Shown one piece after another: positions 1 through 7,526 of a stretch of 15,866 nucleotides of DNA (its first letter is position 1; every line of letters begins with the position of its first letter). Position numbers and translations under genes: made by a program. Source of the stretch: CAZKCI01 sp964551475 (GTDB lineage Bacteria; Auribacterota; Erginobacteria; Erginobacterales; CAZKCI01). The DNA lies in the NCBI GenBank assembly GCA_964551475.1, contig CAZKCI010000137.1:1-15866 (forward strand), written 5' to 3'. The notes under the pieces were generated by a model that ran no database searches, was not told the origin of the DNA, and saw nothing but the letters and a program-made list of their open reading frames with translations.

Positions 1-3000
1 GGATCCCTTCCCGAAGTCGCCGGCGGTGGTGTAGGTGTCGGTGTCGTCGTTGCAGTTGTCGAAGGTCCACCCGGCGGGGCGGGTCCCGATGTCGAAATCG
101 GTGAAATGCTCGTCCAGCCTGACGCAGATGGCGGCGGTGGGGGAGGGCGAGGGGGAGGCTGTGGCGGTTGGCGACGGCGAGGGGGTGGGGGTCACGGTCG
201 GCGTCGGGGTCTTGGTCGGCGTCGGGGTGGGCGTGGCGGTCGGCGTCGGGGTCTTGGTCGGTGAAGGGGTGGGGGTTACGGTCGGCGTCGGGGTCTTGGT
301 CGGCGAGGGGGTGGGGGTTACGGTTGGCGTCGGGGTCTTGGTCGGCGTCGGGGTGGGCGTGGCGGTCGGCGTCGGGGTCTTGGTCGGCGTGCCGGAGGGC
401 TCGGCGGTCGGCGTCGGGGAAGGCGAGGGCGACGGCGTTGTCGAGGGCGAGGGGCTGGGTGTCGGCGTGATCGGGCTGGGCGTGGGGCTGGAAGAGGGGG
501 AGGGCGAGGGGGTCGGACTGGGACTCGGGGAAGGCGACGGCGACGGCGTCGGGCTGACGGGAGAAGGCGTGGGCGAAGGGGTGGGCGAGGCGGTCTTCTC
601 CGGCGAGGGGCTGGGCGTCGGCGTGATCGGGCTGGGCGTGGGGCTGGAGGAGGGCGTCGGCGAGGGGGAAGGCGAGGGCGACGGCGTCGGCGTGATCGGG
701 CTGGGAGTCGGCGTGGCGGTCGGCGTCGGGGTCTTGGTCGGCGAAGGCGAGGGTGACGGTGTCGGTGTCGGTGTCGGCGTAGCGGAAGGTTCGGCGGTCG
801 GCGTGGCGGTCGGCGTTGGCGTCTTGGTCGGCGACGGCGAGGGCGATGAGGTCGGAGACGGCGAGGGGGTCTTGGTCGGCGTGGCGGAGGGCGAGGCGGT
901 CGGCGTGGCGGTCGGCGTGGGCGAGGGCGTGGGGGTGTAGGTCGGCGGTGGGGGGTCGCCGGTGTACCAGACCAGGGCGTAGAAACGGGTCAGGTTGATC
1001 TCGGTGTTGACGTCGTCATTCAGTATCCCGATCGTCAGGTTGTCGAGCGAATCCTCGTCCCAGGAGAGCCCGGTGTCGGGGTCCTTGCTCCAGGGGTTGG
1101 TGAAGACCGCCGCGGTCTGGGCGCCGAAAACGACGTTGCTGAAGCTGCTGGTCCCCCCCGAACGCATGTAGAGACGGGTGGCTTTCGCCATGCTCGGGGA
1201 GGACTGGGTTCCCCAGGCCACCAGCTGGACATGGACCCGGTCCCAGCAGTTGATCCCGGTTGCCTGGGCGAAGTCGCTGATGCCGAACCAGGCCTCGAAA
1301 TCGGCGGCGGCGGTAACCGCGCTGAAACTGGTCAAGTAGGGATCGGCGAAGGGGGGATACTGCTCGCCGATCGCCTGGTAGTAGTAGCTGCACCCGTAGG
1401 AGCAGACCCGCGTCCACTCCTGGGTTGGCTCGTCGGAGGTCGGCCAGAGGGTGTGGCAGAACCAGGTTCCCTGCAGGCCGGGGTCCGGGATCTGGCCGGA
1501 GTTTTCCGGCCCCCGGGTCTGGCGGATGAAGTCGGCCGCGTTGTTGTCGGTGTCCCGGTGCGGGTACCAAGTCCCTCCGCTGTAGGTGGTCCGGAAGAAG
1601 GCGAGTTCGCCCGAGAGCCCCTTGCGGATGGAGGTGCTCTCGTAGAACTGGGGAGGGACGACGGTGTCGCTGGACCAACCGACCGTGTCCACCGCCCCGC
1701 CGGGATTGGTGAGCATCACCCAGGAATAGCCGGCGTCGCTGTCGGCGATGATGTTGATGTTGGCGACGGCGTCGGCCATCTTGCCGCCCACGTCGTGGGT
1801 GTTGGCGACCAAAAAGTAACTGGTGCCGGGTATGGTGTCGCAGACGGAGCTGAAGGGATAGTCGGCGGACGGTGCGCTGGGATTCTTCTGCATGCTGAGG
1901 AGATAGCCGTCGGCCCCCAGGTTGATCTCTTCAGTGAAGGGGTTCCAGAGCACGACATAGTCGTAGTTTGCCCCGCCGTAGACCTGGTCGATGACCAGGT
2001 GGGCGGGGGTCGTGGTCGGCGACGGCGCCGGCGTGGCGGAGGGTTCGGGCGTCAGCGTCGGGCTCGGGGAGGGGTTGGCGGTCGGGGTCGGGGTCGGGGT
2101 CGGCGAGGGCGTTGGTGAGGGAGTCTTGGTCGGCGAGGGCGACGGGGTCTTGGTCGGCGACGGCGACGGCGTAGCGGAGGGCTCGGCTGTCGGCGTGGGA
2201 GTCGGAGAGGGGGTCTTGGTCGGCGAGGGAGAGGGGGTCTTGGTCGGCGAGGGCGAGGGCGTCGGGGTGATCGGGCTGATCGTGGGCGAAGGGGTGGGCG
2301 AGGCAGTTTTCGCCGGCGACGGGCTGGGAGTCGGGGTGACCGGGCTGGGCGTGGGCGTCGGCGTCGGCGAGGGGGTCTTGGTCGGCTCCGCGGTCGGCGT
2401 CGGCGTGAATATGCAGGCGACCTGGACGTCGTCGAAGGCGAGATCCCCGCCGGCATCGTTGTCCCAGGTGAACCTCAGCCGGACCGAGGTGGAATCGAGA
2501 TCGAAGGGACCGCAGGTGTAGCCGCCGTAATCGCCCGGGATGGCGTAGATGTCGGTGATGGTCGCCCAGTCGCTGATGTATTCCTCGACCAAGAGGTGGC
2601 TGGAGGGGTCGGCCGACTGGCCCCGGAACCAGAAGGTCATCCATCCGGGATTGGAGAAAGCGGCCGAGGTTATGGCGTCCCCGGTGGCGTCGAGCTTGAT
2701 CGAGGGCAAGCCCTTTCCGTAGTCGCCCGCCGTGGTGTAGGTGTCGGTGTCGTCGTTGCAGTTGGTGAAGGACCAGTCGGCGGGGCGAGCCCCGGTCTCA
2801 AAGTCGGTGAAATGCTCGTCGAGCCGGACGCAGATGACGGCGGTGGGTGTGGGCGACGGCTCGGGCGATGGCGTGGGGGTCGGCGTGGCCGACGGCTCGG
2901 GGGTCTTGGTGGCGGTCGGGCTGGCCGAGGGATTAGCCGTCGGGGTGGGGGACGGCGAAGGGGTGGGGGTGGGGGACCGGGTCGGCGAAGGCGAGGGGGT

Positions 3001-5031
3001 GGCGGTGGGTGTCGCGGTTATCGGCGTGGGCGTCCGGGTCGGCGTGGCCGGCGGCGGCGATCCGGTGTACCAGACCAGTGCGTAGAAGCGAGTGATGATC
3101 TTTTTGGCGCCCGAGTCCTCGTTGAGTATGCCGATCTTGATAGCGTTCAGCGCCGCATTGGACCAGGGGCCATCGTCGTCCGGGTTGCGGTTCCAGGGGT
3201 TGCTGAAGGCCGGCCCCGTCCCGGCGGCCCAGGTCGGGAGAACGATCTGGCGCAGGGAGTCGGTGGCGCCGGAGCGCAGGTAGATCGGCGACTGGACGGC
3301 GCCGTCCTGGGCGCCCCAAACGACGACCTGGACGGTGACCCTCCCGTTGCAGTCGATGGTGTCGACCGCCGTATCGTTGACCTCGAACCAGGCGTAGTCG
3401 TTTTTGCCCGACGGGCTCAGGAGGTAGGGCTCGGACACGGCGTCCCCCTCCTCGTTCACCGCCCGGTAGTAGTAGTCGAGGTCGGCGGGGACTTTCGTCC
3501 ACCCCTGGGGAGAGACGTCCGCCACCGGCCAGAGCGTCTGGCAGAACCACGACCCCGTGCCGCTGTCCGGTATCTGGCCCGAGCTGACCGGGATGCGGGT
3601 CTGCAGGACGAAATCCGCCTCGTTGTTGTTCGTATCCCCGTGGTGCTGATAGGAACCGGCGGTGCCGGTCATCCGGAACCAGGCGAGCGACGCGGTCAGG
3701 TCCTGGGTGAGCGCCTCGCCCTCGTAGAATTTGGGAGACGTCGCCCAGCCCACGGTGTCGACGATCCCGCCGGCAGTGGTGAGGGCGACCCAGGAGTGGC
3801 CGGCGGCGCTGTTGCGGATGATGTTGATGTTCGCGGTCACGTCGGCCGTCACGCCCTCGATATTCTGCGTGGTGGAGATCATGAAATAGCCCGAAGAGGG
3901 GATGATGTCGCAGGATGAAAAAGCGTAGCTATCCCCCGAAACGTCGGTCTGGGGATTGCTGTTTTTCGGGAAAAAGTAGCCGTCGTCGCCGAGGTTGATC
4001 GCGGCGTCGGTGGGGTTCCAGAGGACGACGTAGTCGTAGTTGTCGCCGGCGAAGATCTGGTCGATGACGATGTGGGCGGGAGTGGGGCTGGGGGCGGCGC
4101 TGGGTGAAGGCGAAGGCGAGGGGGTCGGCGACGGGGAGGGCGTCTTGGTCGGCGAGGGTGTGGGTGTCGGCGACGGCGTGGGTGTCATAGTCGGCGACGG
4201 CGTAAGGGTCGGCGACGGCGTGGGCGTCTTGGTCGGCGAGGGGGTCGGTGACGGCGTAGGCGTTTTCGAAGGCGTCGGGACGAGCGGGCTGGGCGAGGGA
4301 GTGGGAGTGATCGGCGAGGGGGAGGGCGTGGGCGAAGGGGTCTTGGACGGTGTAGCCGAGGGGAGGGCCGTCGGAGTGGGCGAGGGCGTCTTTGTCGGCG
4401 AGGGCGACGGCGTTTTGGTCGGCGAGGGCGAGGGGAGGACTGTCGGCGTCGGCAGGCCGTAGACGATGACGTCGTCCAGCGCCAGATTGCCGGCAATCTT
4501 TGTATATGTAAACCGGAACTGAGTAGCGGATGCGTTGAGGGGGACCGGTCCCACGTTGTGGCCGGTCGTCCACGGGGAGACGACGGAAGTCACTGCATTC
4601 CAGGAGCTGCTGAAATACTCTTCAACCAGCAACGTGCTTGTTATCGGGCTCCCCTGGCTCTTGATCCAGAAATACAGGTTAGTCGGCGTGTCGGCGATGG
4701 TTTCGGTCGTCACCTGGTCGCCGGTTTCATCTATCCGGAGAGAGGGCGAAGCCACGCCGAAGTCGTTTGTATAGACGTCGGCGTTTGCGTTGCAGTTGGT
4801 GAAGGTCCATCCTGCGGGCCGGGTGCCGCCGTCAAAGTTGTTGAATCCCTCGTTGAACAGAGCTGGCGCAGACCAGGCTGAAGGGGGCGAACCAACCGCC
4901 ACTGCCATAGCGATCAGGACAGTGAAAGCGGAGAGCGCACGGAGCCCGGGAATGGGCGGGAAGAAGAGGCAAGTGCGATAGGGAGAGAAGGGCACAATCC
5001 CCCTCTTCCGCCTGATGATCAATCCGGTCAT
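1..5031 (-). CDS. Large secreted modular protein with Thr/Pro/Ser linkers (3' end outside window)
   Basis: No stop occurs in the minus frame starting at ATG 5031; 1677 codons are visible and the frame leaves the window. Residues 1-57 form a signal peptide: basic n-region with RRKR near residue 7, hydrophobic core about 33-47, and an APA site at 55-57. Domain order, by eye: jelly-roll-like domain about 58-190, resembling choice-of-anchor or cleaved-adhesin domains (GW in the first strand, ALDDV near the end); linker 192-316; lamin-tail-like domain about 318-428 (DYVVLWNP, INLG); second beta domain to about 657 (ends ALVWYTG); linker 658-728; second jelly-roll 729-874; linker 875-1008; second lamin-tail plus beta block 1009-1358; linker 1359-1628; third jelly-roll begins at 1629. 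The protein is probably exported and surface-exposed. No enzymatic motif was recognised. An internal ATG at 4908 would cut off the n-region, so 5031 is preferred, although no strong Shine-Dalgarno precedes it. Domain names are family resemblance; the open frame and repeats are seen directly. Confidence 0.85.
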   Translation of the reverse strand, partial: MTGLIIRRKRGIVPFSPYRTCLFFPPIPGLRALSAFTVLIAMAVAVGSPPSAWSAPALFNEGFNNFDGGTRPAGWTFTNCNANADVYTNDFGVASPSLRIDETGDQVTTETIADTPTNLYFWIKSQGSPITSTLLVEEYFSSSWNAVTSVVSPWTTGHNVGPVPLNASATQFRFTYTKIAGNLALDDVIVYGLPTPTVLPSPSPTKTPSPSPTKTPSPTPTALPSATPSKTPSPTPSPSPITPTPSPSPLVPTPSKTPTPSPTPSPTKTPTPSPTLTPSPTMTPTPSPTPTPSPTKTPSPSPTPSPSPSPSAAPSPTPAHIVIDQIFAGDNYDYVVLWNPTDAAINLGDDGYFFPKNSNPQTDVSGDSYAFSSCDIIPSSGYFMISTTQNIEGVTADVTANINIIRNSAAGHSWVALTTAGGIVDTVGWATSPKFYEGEALTQDLTASLAWFRMTGTAGSYQHHGDTNNNEADFVLQTRIPVSSGQIPDSGTGSWFCQTLWPVADVSPQGWTKVPADLDYYYRAVNEEGDAVSEPYLLSPSGKNDYAWFEVNDTAVDTIDCNGRVTVQVVVWGAQDGAVQSPIYLRSGATDSLRQIVLPTWAAGTGPAFSNPWNRNPDDDGPWSNAALNAIKIGILNEDSGAKKIITRFYALVWYTGSPPPATPTRTPTPITATPTATPSPSPTRSPTPTPSPSPTPTANPSASPTATKTPEPSATPTPTPSPEPSPTPTAVICVRLDEHFTDFETGARPADWSFTNCNDDTDTYTTAGDYGKGLPSIKLDATGDAITSAAFSNPGWMTFWFRGQSADPSSHLLVEEYISDWATITDIYAIPGDYGGYTCGPFDLDSTSVRLRFTWDNDAGGDLAFDDVQVACIFTPTPTAEPTKTPSPTPTPTPSPVTPTPSPSPAKTASPTPSPTISPITPTPSPSPTKTPSPSPTKTPSPTPTPTAEPSATPSPSPTKTPSPSPTKTPSPTPSPTPTPTPTANPSPSPTLTPEPSATPAPSPTTTPAHLVIDQVYGGANYDYVVLWNPFTEEINLGADGYLLSMQKNPSAPSADYPFSSVCDTIPGTSYFLVANTHDVGGKMADAVANINIIADSDAGYSWVMLTNPGGAVDTVGWSSDTVVPPQFYESTSIRKGLSGELAFFRTTYSGGTWYPHRDTDNNAADFIRQTRGPENSGQIPDPGLQGTWFCHTLWPTSDEPTQEWTRVCSYGCSYYYQAIGEQYPPFADPYLTSFSAVTAAADFEAWFGISDFAQATGINCWDRVHVQLVAWGTQSSPSMAKATRLYMRSGGTSSFSNVVFGAQTAAVFTNPWSKDPDTGLSWDEDSLDNLTIGILNDDVNTEINLTRFYALVWYTGDPPPPTYTPTPSPTPTATPTASPSATPTKTPSPSPTSSPSPSPTKTPTPTATPTAEPSATPTPTPTPSPSPSPTKTPTPTATPTPSPITPTPSPSPSPSPTPSSSPTPSPITPTPSPSPEKTASPTPSPTPSPVSPTPSPSPSPSPSPTPSPSPSSSPTPSPITPTPSPSPSTTPSPSPSPTPTAEPSGTPTKTPTPTATPTPTPTKTPTPTVTPTPSPTKTPTPTVTPTPSPTKTPTPTATPTPTPTKTPTPTVTPTPSPSPTATASPSPSPTAAICVRLDEHFTDFDIGTRPAGWTFDNCNDDTDTYTTAGDFGKGS
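190..400. repeat. 42-bp tandem repeat inside the linker
   Basis: The plus-strand 7-mer cttggtc recurs at 211, 253, 295, 337 and 379, an exact 42-bp period, with closely similar sequence between. Each copy encodes 14 residues of TPTKTP-type linker on the minus strand, so copy number can change without a frameshift. Confidence 0.85.
451..650. repeat. 44-bp duplicated segment in the linker
   Basis: Positions 451-494 and 607-650 match over 44 bp with two differences, offset by 156 bp (52 codons). Both encode a PSPITPTPSP-type stretch on the minus strand. A related segment occurs in the linker near 2260-2350, suggesting spread of blocks between linkers. Confidence 0.7.
2008..2408 (-). repeat. Thr/Pro/Ser linker between the second jelly-roll and second lamin-tail domains
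   Basis: About 134 residues of Pro-Thr/Ser repeats with SPTKTPSP units and one AKTASPTPSP unit. The minus frame is continuous across it. It joins the second jelly-roll domain to the second lamin-tail domain, the same position as the linker at 4083-4457 in the first unit. Confidence 0.85.
2848..3059 (-). repeat. Short Thr/Pro/Ser linker between unit 1 and unit 2
   Basis: About 71 residues, the shortest of the four linkers, with TRTPTP, SPSPTP and EPSATP motifs. It takes the same place between units as the 270-residue linker at 148-957, so linker length varies almost fourfold at equivalent positions. Confidence 0.85.
4083..4457 (-). repeat. Thr/Pro/Ser linker between the first jelly-roll and first lamin-tail domains
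   Basis: About 125 residues of Pro-Ser/Thr repeats, with SPTKTP units recurring. Codons for Pro and Thr are mostly CCG/CCC/ACG/ACC, so the DNA is itself repetitive. Confidence 0.85.
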
Positions 5032-5094
5032 GGAGTAGTCTGGTTGGCCAATGTCTGATTGGAGGGGTTCAGGTAAAAATCAGGCTATGTTACA

Positions 5095-5123
5095 TATATA
5101 GCCCTTCATAAGGGGGCTGTCAA
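5095..5123 (-). promoter_or_regulatory. Candidate sigma70-type promoter for the large minus-strand gene
   Basis: Read on the minus strand, TTGACA (5123-5118) matches the -35 consensus exactly. After a 17-bp spacer comes TATATA (5100-5095), four of six matches to the -10 consensus. This predicts transcription starting near 5088 and a leader of about 57 nt before ATG 5031. The spacer is an imperfect inverted repeat (GCCCTT and AAGGGGGC around CAT) that could be an operator. This is inferred from sequence only. Confidence 0.5.
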
Positions 5124-5191
5124 GTATTTGAGGGAAAAATCCCCGCGAAAAGCATAGGGCATATTTTCAGCGCGGGATGACCGGTTGCCGC

Positions 5192-5220
5192 TGGCCCTCC
5201 CCCGGGAAATCGGCTATAGT
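5192..5220 (+). promoter_or_regulatory. Weak candidate promoter for the plus-strand genes
   Basis: TATAGT at 5215-5220 is five of six to the -10 consensus and lies 20 bp before ATG 5241. At 17 bp upstream, the -35 position (5192-5197, tggccc) is a poor match. The location in the divergent gap is right, but support is weak. Confidence 0.22.
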
Positions 5221-5240
5221 GCAGCCGCAGTGCACAATGG

Positions 5241-7103
5241 ATGGACGGAGTGAATACATCGCACAAGGTTCTCGCTGCCACACTTCTCATTGTTTGCGTG
5301 CTCTTCGCCTTCTCCCCCGCTTTCTTCAACGGCTTTGTCTGGGAGGATTATCTGAACCTCCTCGAAAACCGGGAGTGGAGCGGATTCTCGCCTTATTGGT
5401 GGTTTTCGTCGCGTACTGGGGGGGATTTCAAGCCTTTAGCCTGGTTATCTTATGCTTTTGACCACATTTTCTGGGGTTTGAACCCATTCGGGTACCACTT
5501 ATCTGGTATTTTCCTACACTGTCTATCAACGGTACTCGTATTTATGCTCATATTTCGCCTCGGAACTGGCGATATCCCCCCACGTATAGCCATGCTTGGT
5601 GCTATATTCTGGTCTGTCCACCCACTTCGGGTTGAATCGGTGGTATGGATAACGGGGAGGAAAGACACGCTTTTTTTGCCGCTCTATCTCCTGTCGGTCC
5701 TTTGCTATCTGAGATACGGGGGAAGGGAGCGTCGCGCCGGGCCTGTCCGCCGTAGCTCACCGAGCGAAGGCGGAAGGCCCGACGCTACACCCACTCTGTG
5801 GTATGCAGCGACCATAGGTTTCGGTCTCCTCTCCCTTCTCTCCAAACCGATGGCGGTCTCGCTGCCCGCGATTCTGCTTCTCCTGGACTACTTTCCGCTG
5901 GGGCGTTTTCGCCGCCGCAACTGGCGGCGTCTGATCGCGGAAAAAATTCCCCTGTTCCTCGCCGCCGCCGGCGTTGCCGCAATCGCCATCAGTACGCAGG
6001 CTGAGGGAGAATCGCTTGCCTCGCTCGAAAATATTTCCGTTTTGTCCCGCCTGGCCCTGATGGGACAGACGGGGATATTATACTTGATAAAAACAATTAT
6101 CCCTGTCGGATTGAATCCGATCTATCCGACCGATCGTTTCCTCTTCTCCTCATTGCCCGCCGGATGGGCTCAGCTTCTGGCCCTCTTCGCCGCGGGCGTG
6201 CTCGCCGCGCTGTTCTCGGGGCGAAGCCGGCGATGGCTGGTCCTGGGCTGGGGGTGCTACCTGCTGACCTGGCTCCCGGTCTCGGGGATTTTCAAGACGG
6301 GGCTCAGCGCCGCCGCCGACCGCTTCTCCTATCTACCCGCAATCGGGCTGTCGATTGTTCTATCTTTTTCCCTCTCCGGATTAGGCCGGAGAGGGCAAAG
6401 GATAGGACTGATCGTTGGCGCTATTGTTGTGGGAAGCCTGGGGGTATTGACTTTTCGGCAGAGTTTGATCTGGAATAATAACCTGACGCTATGGAGTACA
6501 GGAGTAAAGCTTGGTTCCGCCGCCGCGCACTACAATCTGGGCAATGCATTGAAAGCGGCCAATGACCTCCGCGGCGCCATCGCTCATTATCAAAAAGCAC
6601 TCAGAGTCAGACCGGAATATGAAGAGGCCCATTACAACCTCGCCATCGCTCTGGCCGATTCCGGCGCCTGGAACGATGCGGTCGTTCATTACCGGGAAGC
6701 CATCCGTCTCTCCCCTCCCGAGCTCAAAGCCAGGAACAACCTGGGCAATGCCCTGGCCGTTATGGGACGCCGGGAGGAGGCGGCGAGGGAGTACGAAGAT
6801 ATCCTCAAGATCGACCCCGCCCATGCCGAAGCCCACAACAACCTGGCCAACCTGCTGGCGGCGCGGGGGGTATATAAAGAAGCGATCGTCCACTACCGCC
6901 GGGCTCTCCAGACCGACCCGGACTACACCGATGCCCTGTATAACCTGGGTGTGACACTGGCCCTCACCGGACAGCCCGCGGAAGCCGCCGAGTCCTACCG
7001 CCGGACATTGGAGATTGACCCCACCTACGAAAAAGCCCGCGCGAACCTGGGACTGCTGGAAAAAGAAACAAAGGAGGAATTTAAATCCGGCAGCCACGAC
7101 TAA
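5241..7103 (+). CDS. TMTC-like GT-C membrane glycosyltransferase with C-terminal TPRs
   Basis: 620 residues. About eleven hydrophobic segments occupy residues 10-410, followed by five TPRs from about 429 (AHYNLG- and AHNNLA-type helices). TMTC family marks (DUF1736-type) are visible: an acidic WED at 34-36 in the first large loop; FKPLAWLSYA then GLNPFGYHL (64-88), matching the family's YRPLT...GL.P..YH pattern; HPLRVESVVW (128-137) followed by GRKD; KTIIPVGLNPIYP (285-297); and ADRFSYLPAIG (360-370). Eukaryotic TMTC proteins O-mannosylate proteins in the ER lumen. By analogy this enzyme would move a lipid-linked sugar to an acceptor on the periplasmic side; donor and acceptor are unknown. 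A 59-bp DNA hairpin is embedded at residues about 163-183, in a loop longer than in the paralogues. GTG 5250 is an alternative start. It diverges from the large linker protein gene. Confidence 0.82.
   Translation: MDGVNTSHKVLAATLLIVCVLFAFSPAFFNGFVWEDYLNLLENREWSGFSPYWWFSSRTGGDFKPLAWLSYAFDHIFWGLNPFGYHLSGIFLHCLSTVLVFMLIFRLGTGDIPPRIAMLGAIFWSVHPLRVESVVWITGRKDTLFLPLYLLSVLCYLRYGGRERRAGPVRRSSPSEGGRPDATPTLWYAATIGFGLLSLLSKPMAVSLPAILLLLDYFPLGRFRRRNWRRLIAEKIPLFLAAAGVAAIAISTQAEGESLASLENISVLSRLALMGQTGILYLIKTIIPVGLNPIYPTDRFLFSSLPAGWAQLLALFAAGVLAALFSGRSRRWLVLGWGCYLLTWLPVSGIFKTGLSAAADRFSYLPAIGLSIVLSFSLSGLGRRGQRIGLIVGAIVVGSLGVLTFRQSLIWNNNLTLWSTGVKLGSAAAHYNLGNALKAANDLRGAIAHYQKALRVRPEYEEAHYNLAIALADSGAWNDAVVHYREAIRLSPPELKARNNLGNALAVMGRREEAAREYEDILKIDPAHAEAHNNLANLLAARGVYKEAIVHYRRALQTDPDYTDALYNLGVTLALTGQPAEAAESYRRTLEIDPTYEKARANLGLLEKETKEEFKSGSHD
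5728..5786. repeat. Intragenic palindromic element (hairpin) in the first TMTC-like gene
   Basis: Nested pairing: AGCGTCG (5728-5734) with CGACGCT (5780-5786); GGGCCT (5739-5744) with AGGCCC (5775-5780); TCCGCC (5746-5751) with GGCGGA (5769-5774); and a small GCTC/GAGC stem at the tip. The outer and second stems share base 5780, so not all pairs form at once. It encodes an Arg/Gly/Ser-rich stretch at residues about 163-183, between membrane segments. The rest of the gene is not palindromic in this way, so an inserted mobile repeat is the likely origin. Confidence 0.7.
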
Positions 7104-7117
7104 TGGGGTGACGGTGA

Positions 7118-7369
7118 AAATCCGCCTGCTTGTATAGGTCCTATACGACCGATAGGACCTTTAAGGCCTATGTGGAGGCCAGCCCGCCGGAGACTGCCGC
7201 CAACACGCTCATCTGCCTCGTGCACCAGGCGAACTTTCTGCTCGACCGGCAGCTGAAACAACTGGAGGCGGTTTTCACTCAGGAGGGCGGCATCTCGGAA
7301 AGGCTCTACCGGGCGCGGCTCTCGAGAAGGGATGCCGGGGATGTCGGTGGCGGTAGCCGCAGGCTTTAG
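7118..7369 (+). pseudogene. Remnant of a four-helix-bundle suffix protein (C-terminal part only)
   Basis: The frame opens after a TGA at 7115 and ends at a TAG at 7367-7369. Residues such as ETAANTLICLVHQANFLLDR and EGGISERLYRAR match my recollection of the C-terminal helices of four-helix-bundle suffix proteins, a relative of the 23S rRNA intervening-sequence protein family. The preceding YRSYTTDRT also recalls the Tyr-Arg-Ser/Thr tract often found just before these helices. The N-terminal four-helix bundle is missing and no ATG or ribosome binding site is present. The last codons run into the palindromic repeat that starts at 7352. It is best read as a decayed fragment, not a working gene. 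No function should be assigned to it here. Confidence 0.6.
7136..7160. repeat. 9-bp inverted repeat (AGGTCCTAT/ATAGGACCT)
   Basis: AGGTCCTAT (7136-7144) and ATAGGACCT (7152-7160) pair perfectly around a 7-base loop. The sequence looks like a short relic of the AT-AGG-TCC repeat tract that encodes the Tyr-Arg-Ser linker in relatives of the adjoining pseudogene. Confidence 0.6.
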
Positions 7370-7433
7370 CCTGCGTGCCGGTGGGCAGGCAGATCATTAT
7401 TGGGGAAAACGTAGGCTAAAGCCTGCGGCTACC
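7352..7433. repeat. Palindromic intergenic element with 24-bp inverted arms
   Basis: The left arm 7352-7375 and right arm 7410-7433 are inverted copies with one mismatch over 24 bp. Each arm is itself nearly palindromic (GCAGGCT, two bases, AGCCTGC). The 34-base centre has no coding potential. The same arm recurs inside the gene at 10158, making this a dispersed REP- or MITE-like family. It overlaps the end of the decayed frame at 7118-7369. Confidence 0.8.
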
Positions 7434-7453
7434 CAAGAAAGGAGAACATTTCA

Positions 7454-7486
7454 CAGGCAGGAAATATACTGCCTGCATAGTGCAGG
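7454..7486. repeat. Overlapping small hairpins upstream of the gene at 7527
   Basis: CAGGCAG (7454-7460) pairs with CTGCCTG (7469-7475) around an 8-base loop. CCTGCA (7472-7477) can instead pair with TGCAGG (7481-7486). The two stems share bases 7472-7475 and exclude one another. They could be leader RNA structure or just more palindromic repeat; no following T-run supports a terminator. The rest of the 7434-7526 gap shows nothing else recognisable. Confidence 0.4.
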
Positions 7487-7526
7487 AGGGTAGATGTAAT
7501 ATAGGTGCGTCCTCTATTGCCCTGCG

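Larger units (their letters stand above)
148..957 (-). repeat. Longest Thr/Pro/Ser linker (about 270 residues)
   Basis: On the minus strand this reads as alternating Pro with Thr or Ser, with Lys or Ala inserted in motifs such as TPTKTP and TPTATP. It separates the second beta block from the third jelly-roll domain. Such linkers are extended, unfolded and rich in possible O-glycosylation sites. The plus strand is very G-rich here. Confidence 0.9.

Noticed and set aside
190..400. Regular 42-bp repeats considered as a CRISPR array
   Set aside because: There are no unique spacers; the whole period is conserved and encodes linker residues in frame.
35..940. Plus-strand frame rich in Val-Gly repeats (301 codons), and similar frames at 1991-2521 and 4040-4462
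   Set aside because: They are antisense reflections of the minus-strand Thr/Pro/Ser linkers. The minus frame is open for 1677 codons with a signal peptide and recognisable domains.
2596..3918. Plus-strand open frame of 440 codons opposite the large gene
   Set aside because: Low-complexity Gly/Arg-rich sequence antisense to recognisable lamin-tail and beta domains; high GC content keeps such frames open.
7352..7433. Inverted repeat considered as a rho-independent terminator
   Set aside because: No T-run follows on either strand, and the same arm occurs inside a coding gene, so it is a dispersed repeat first.
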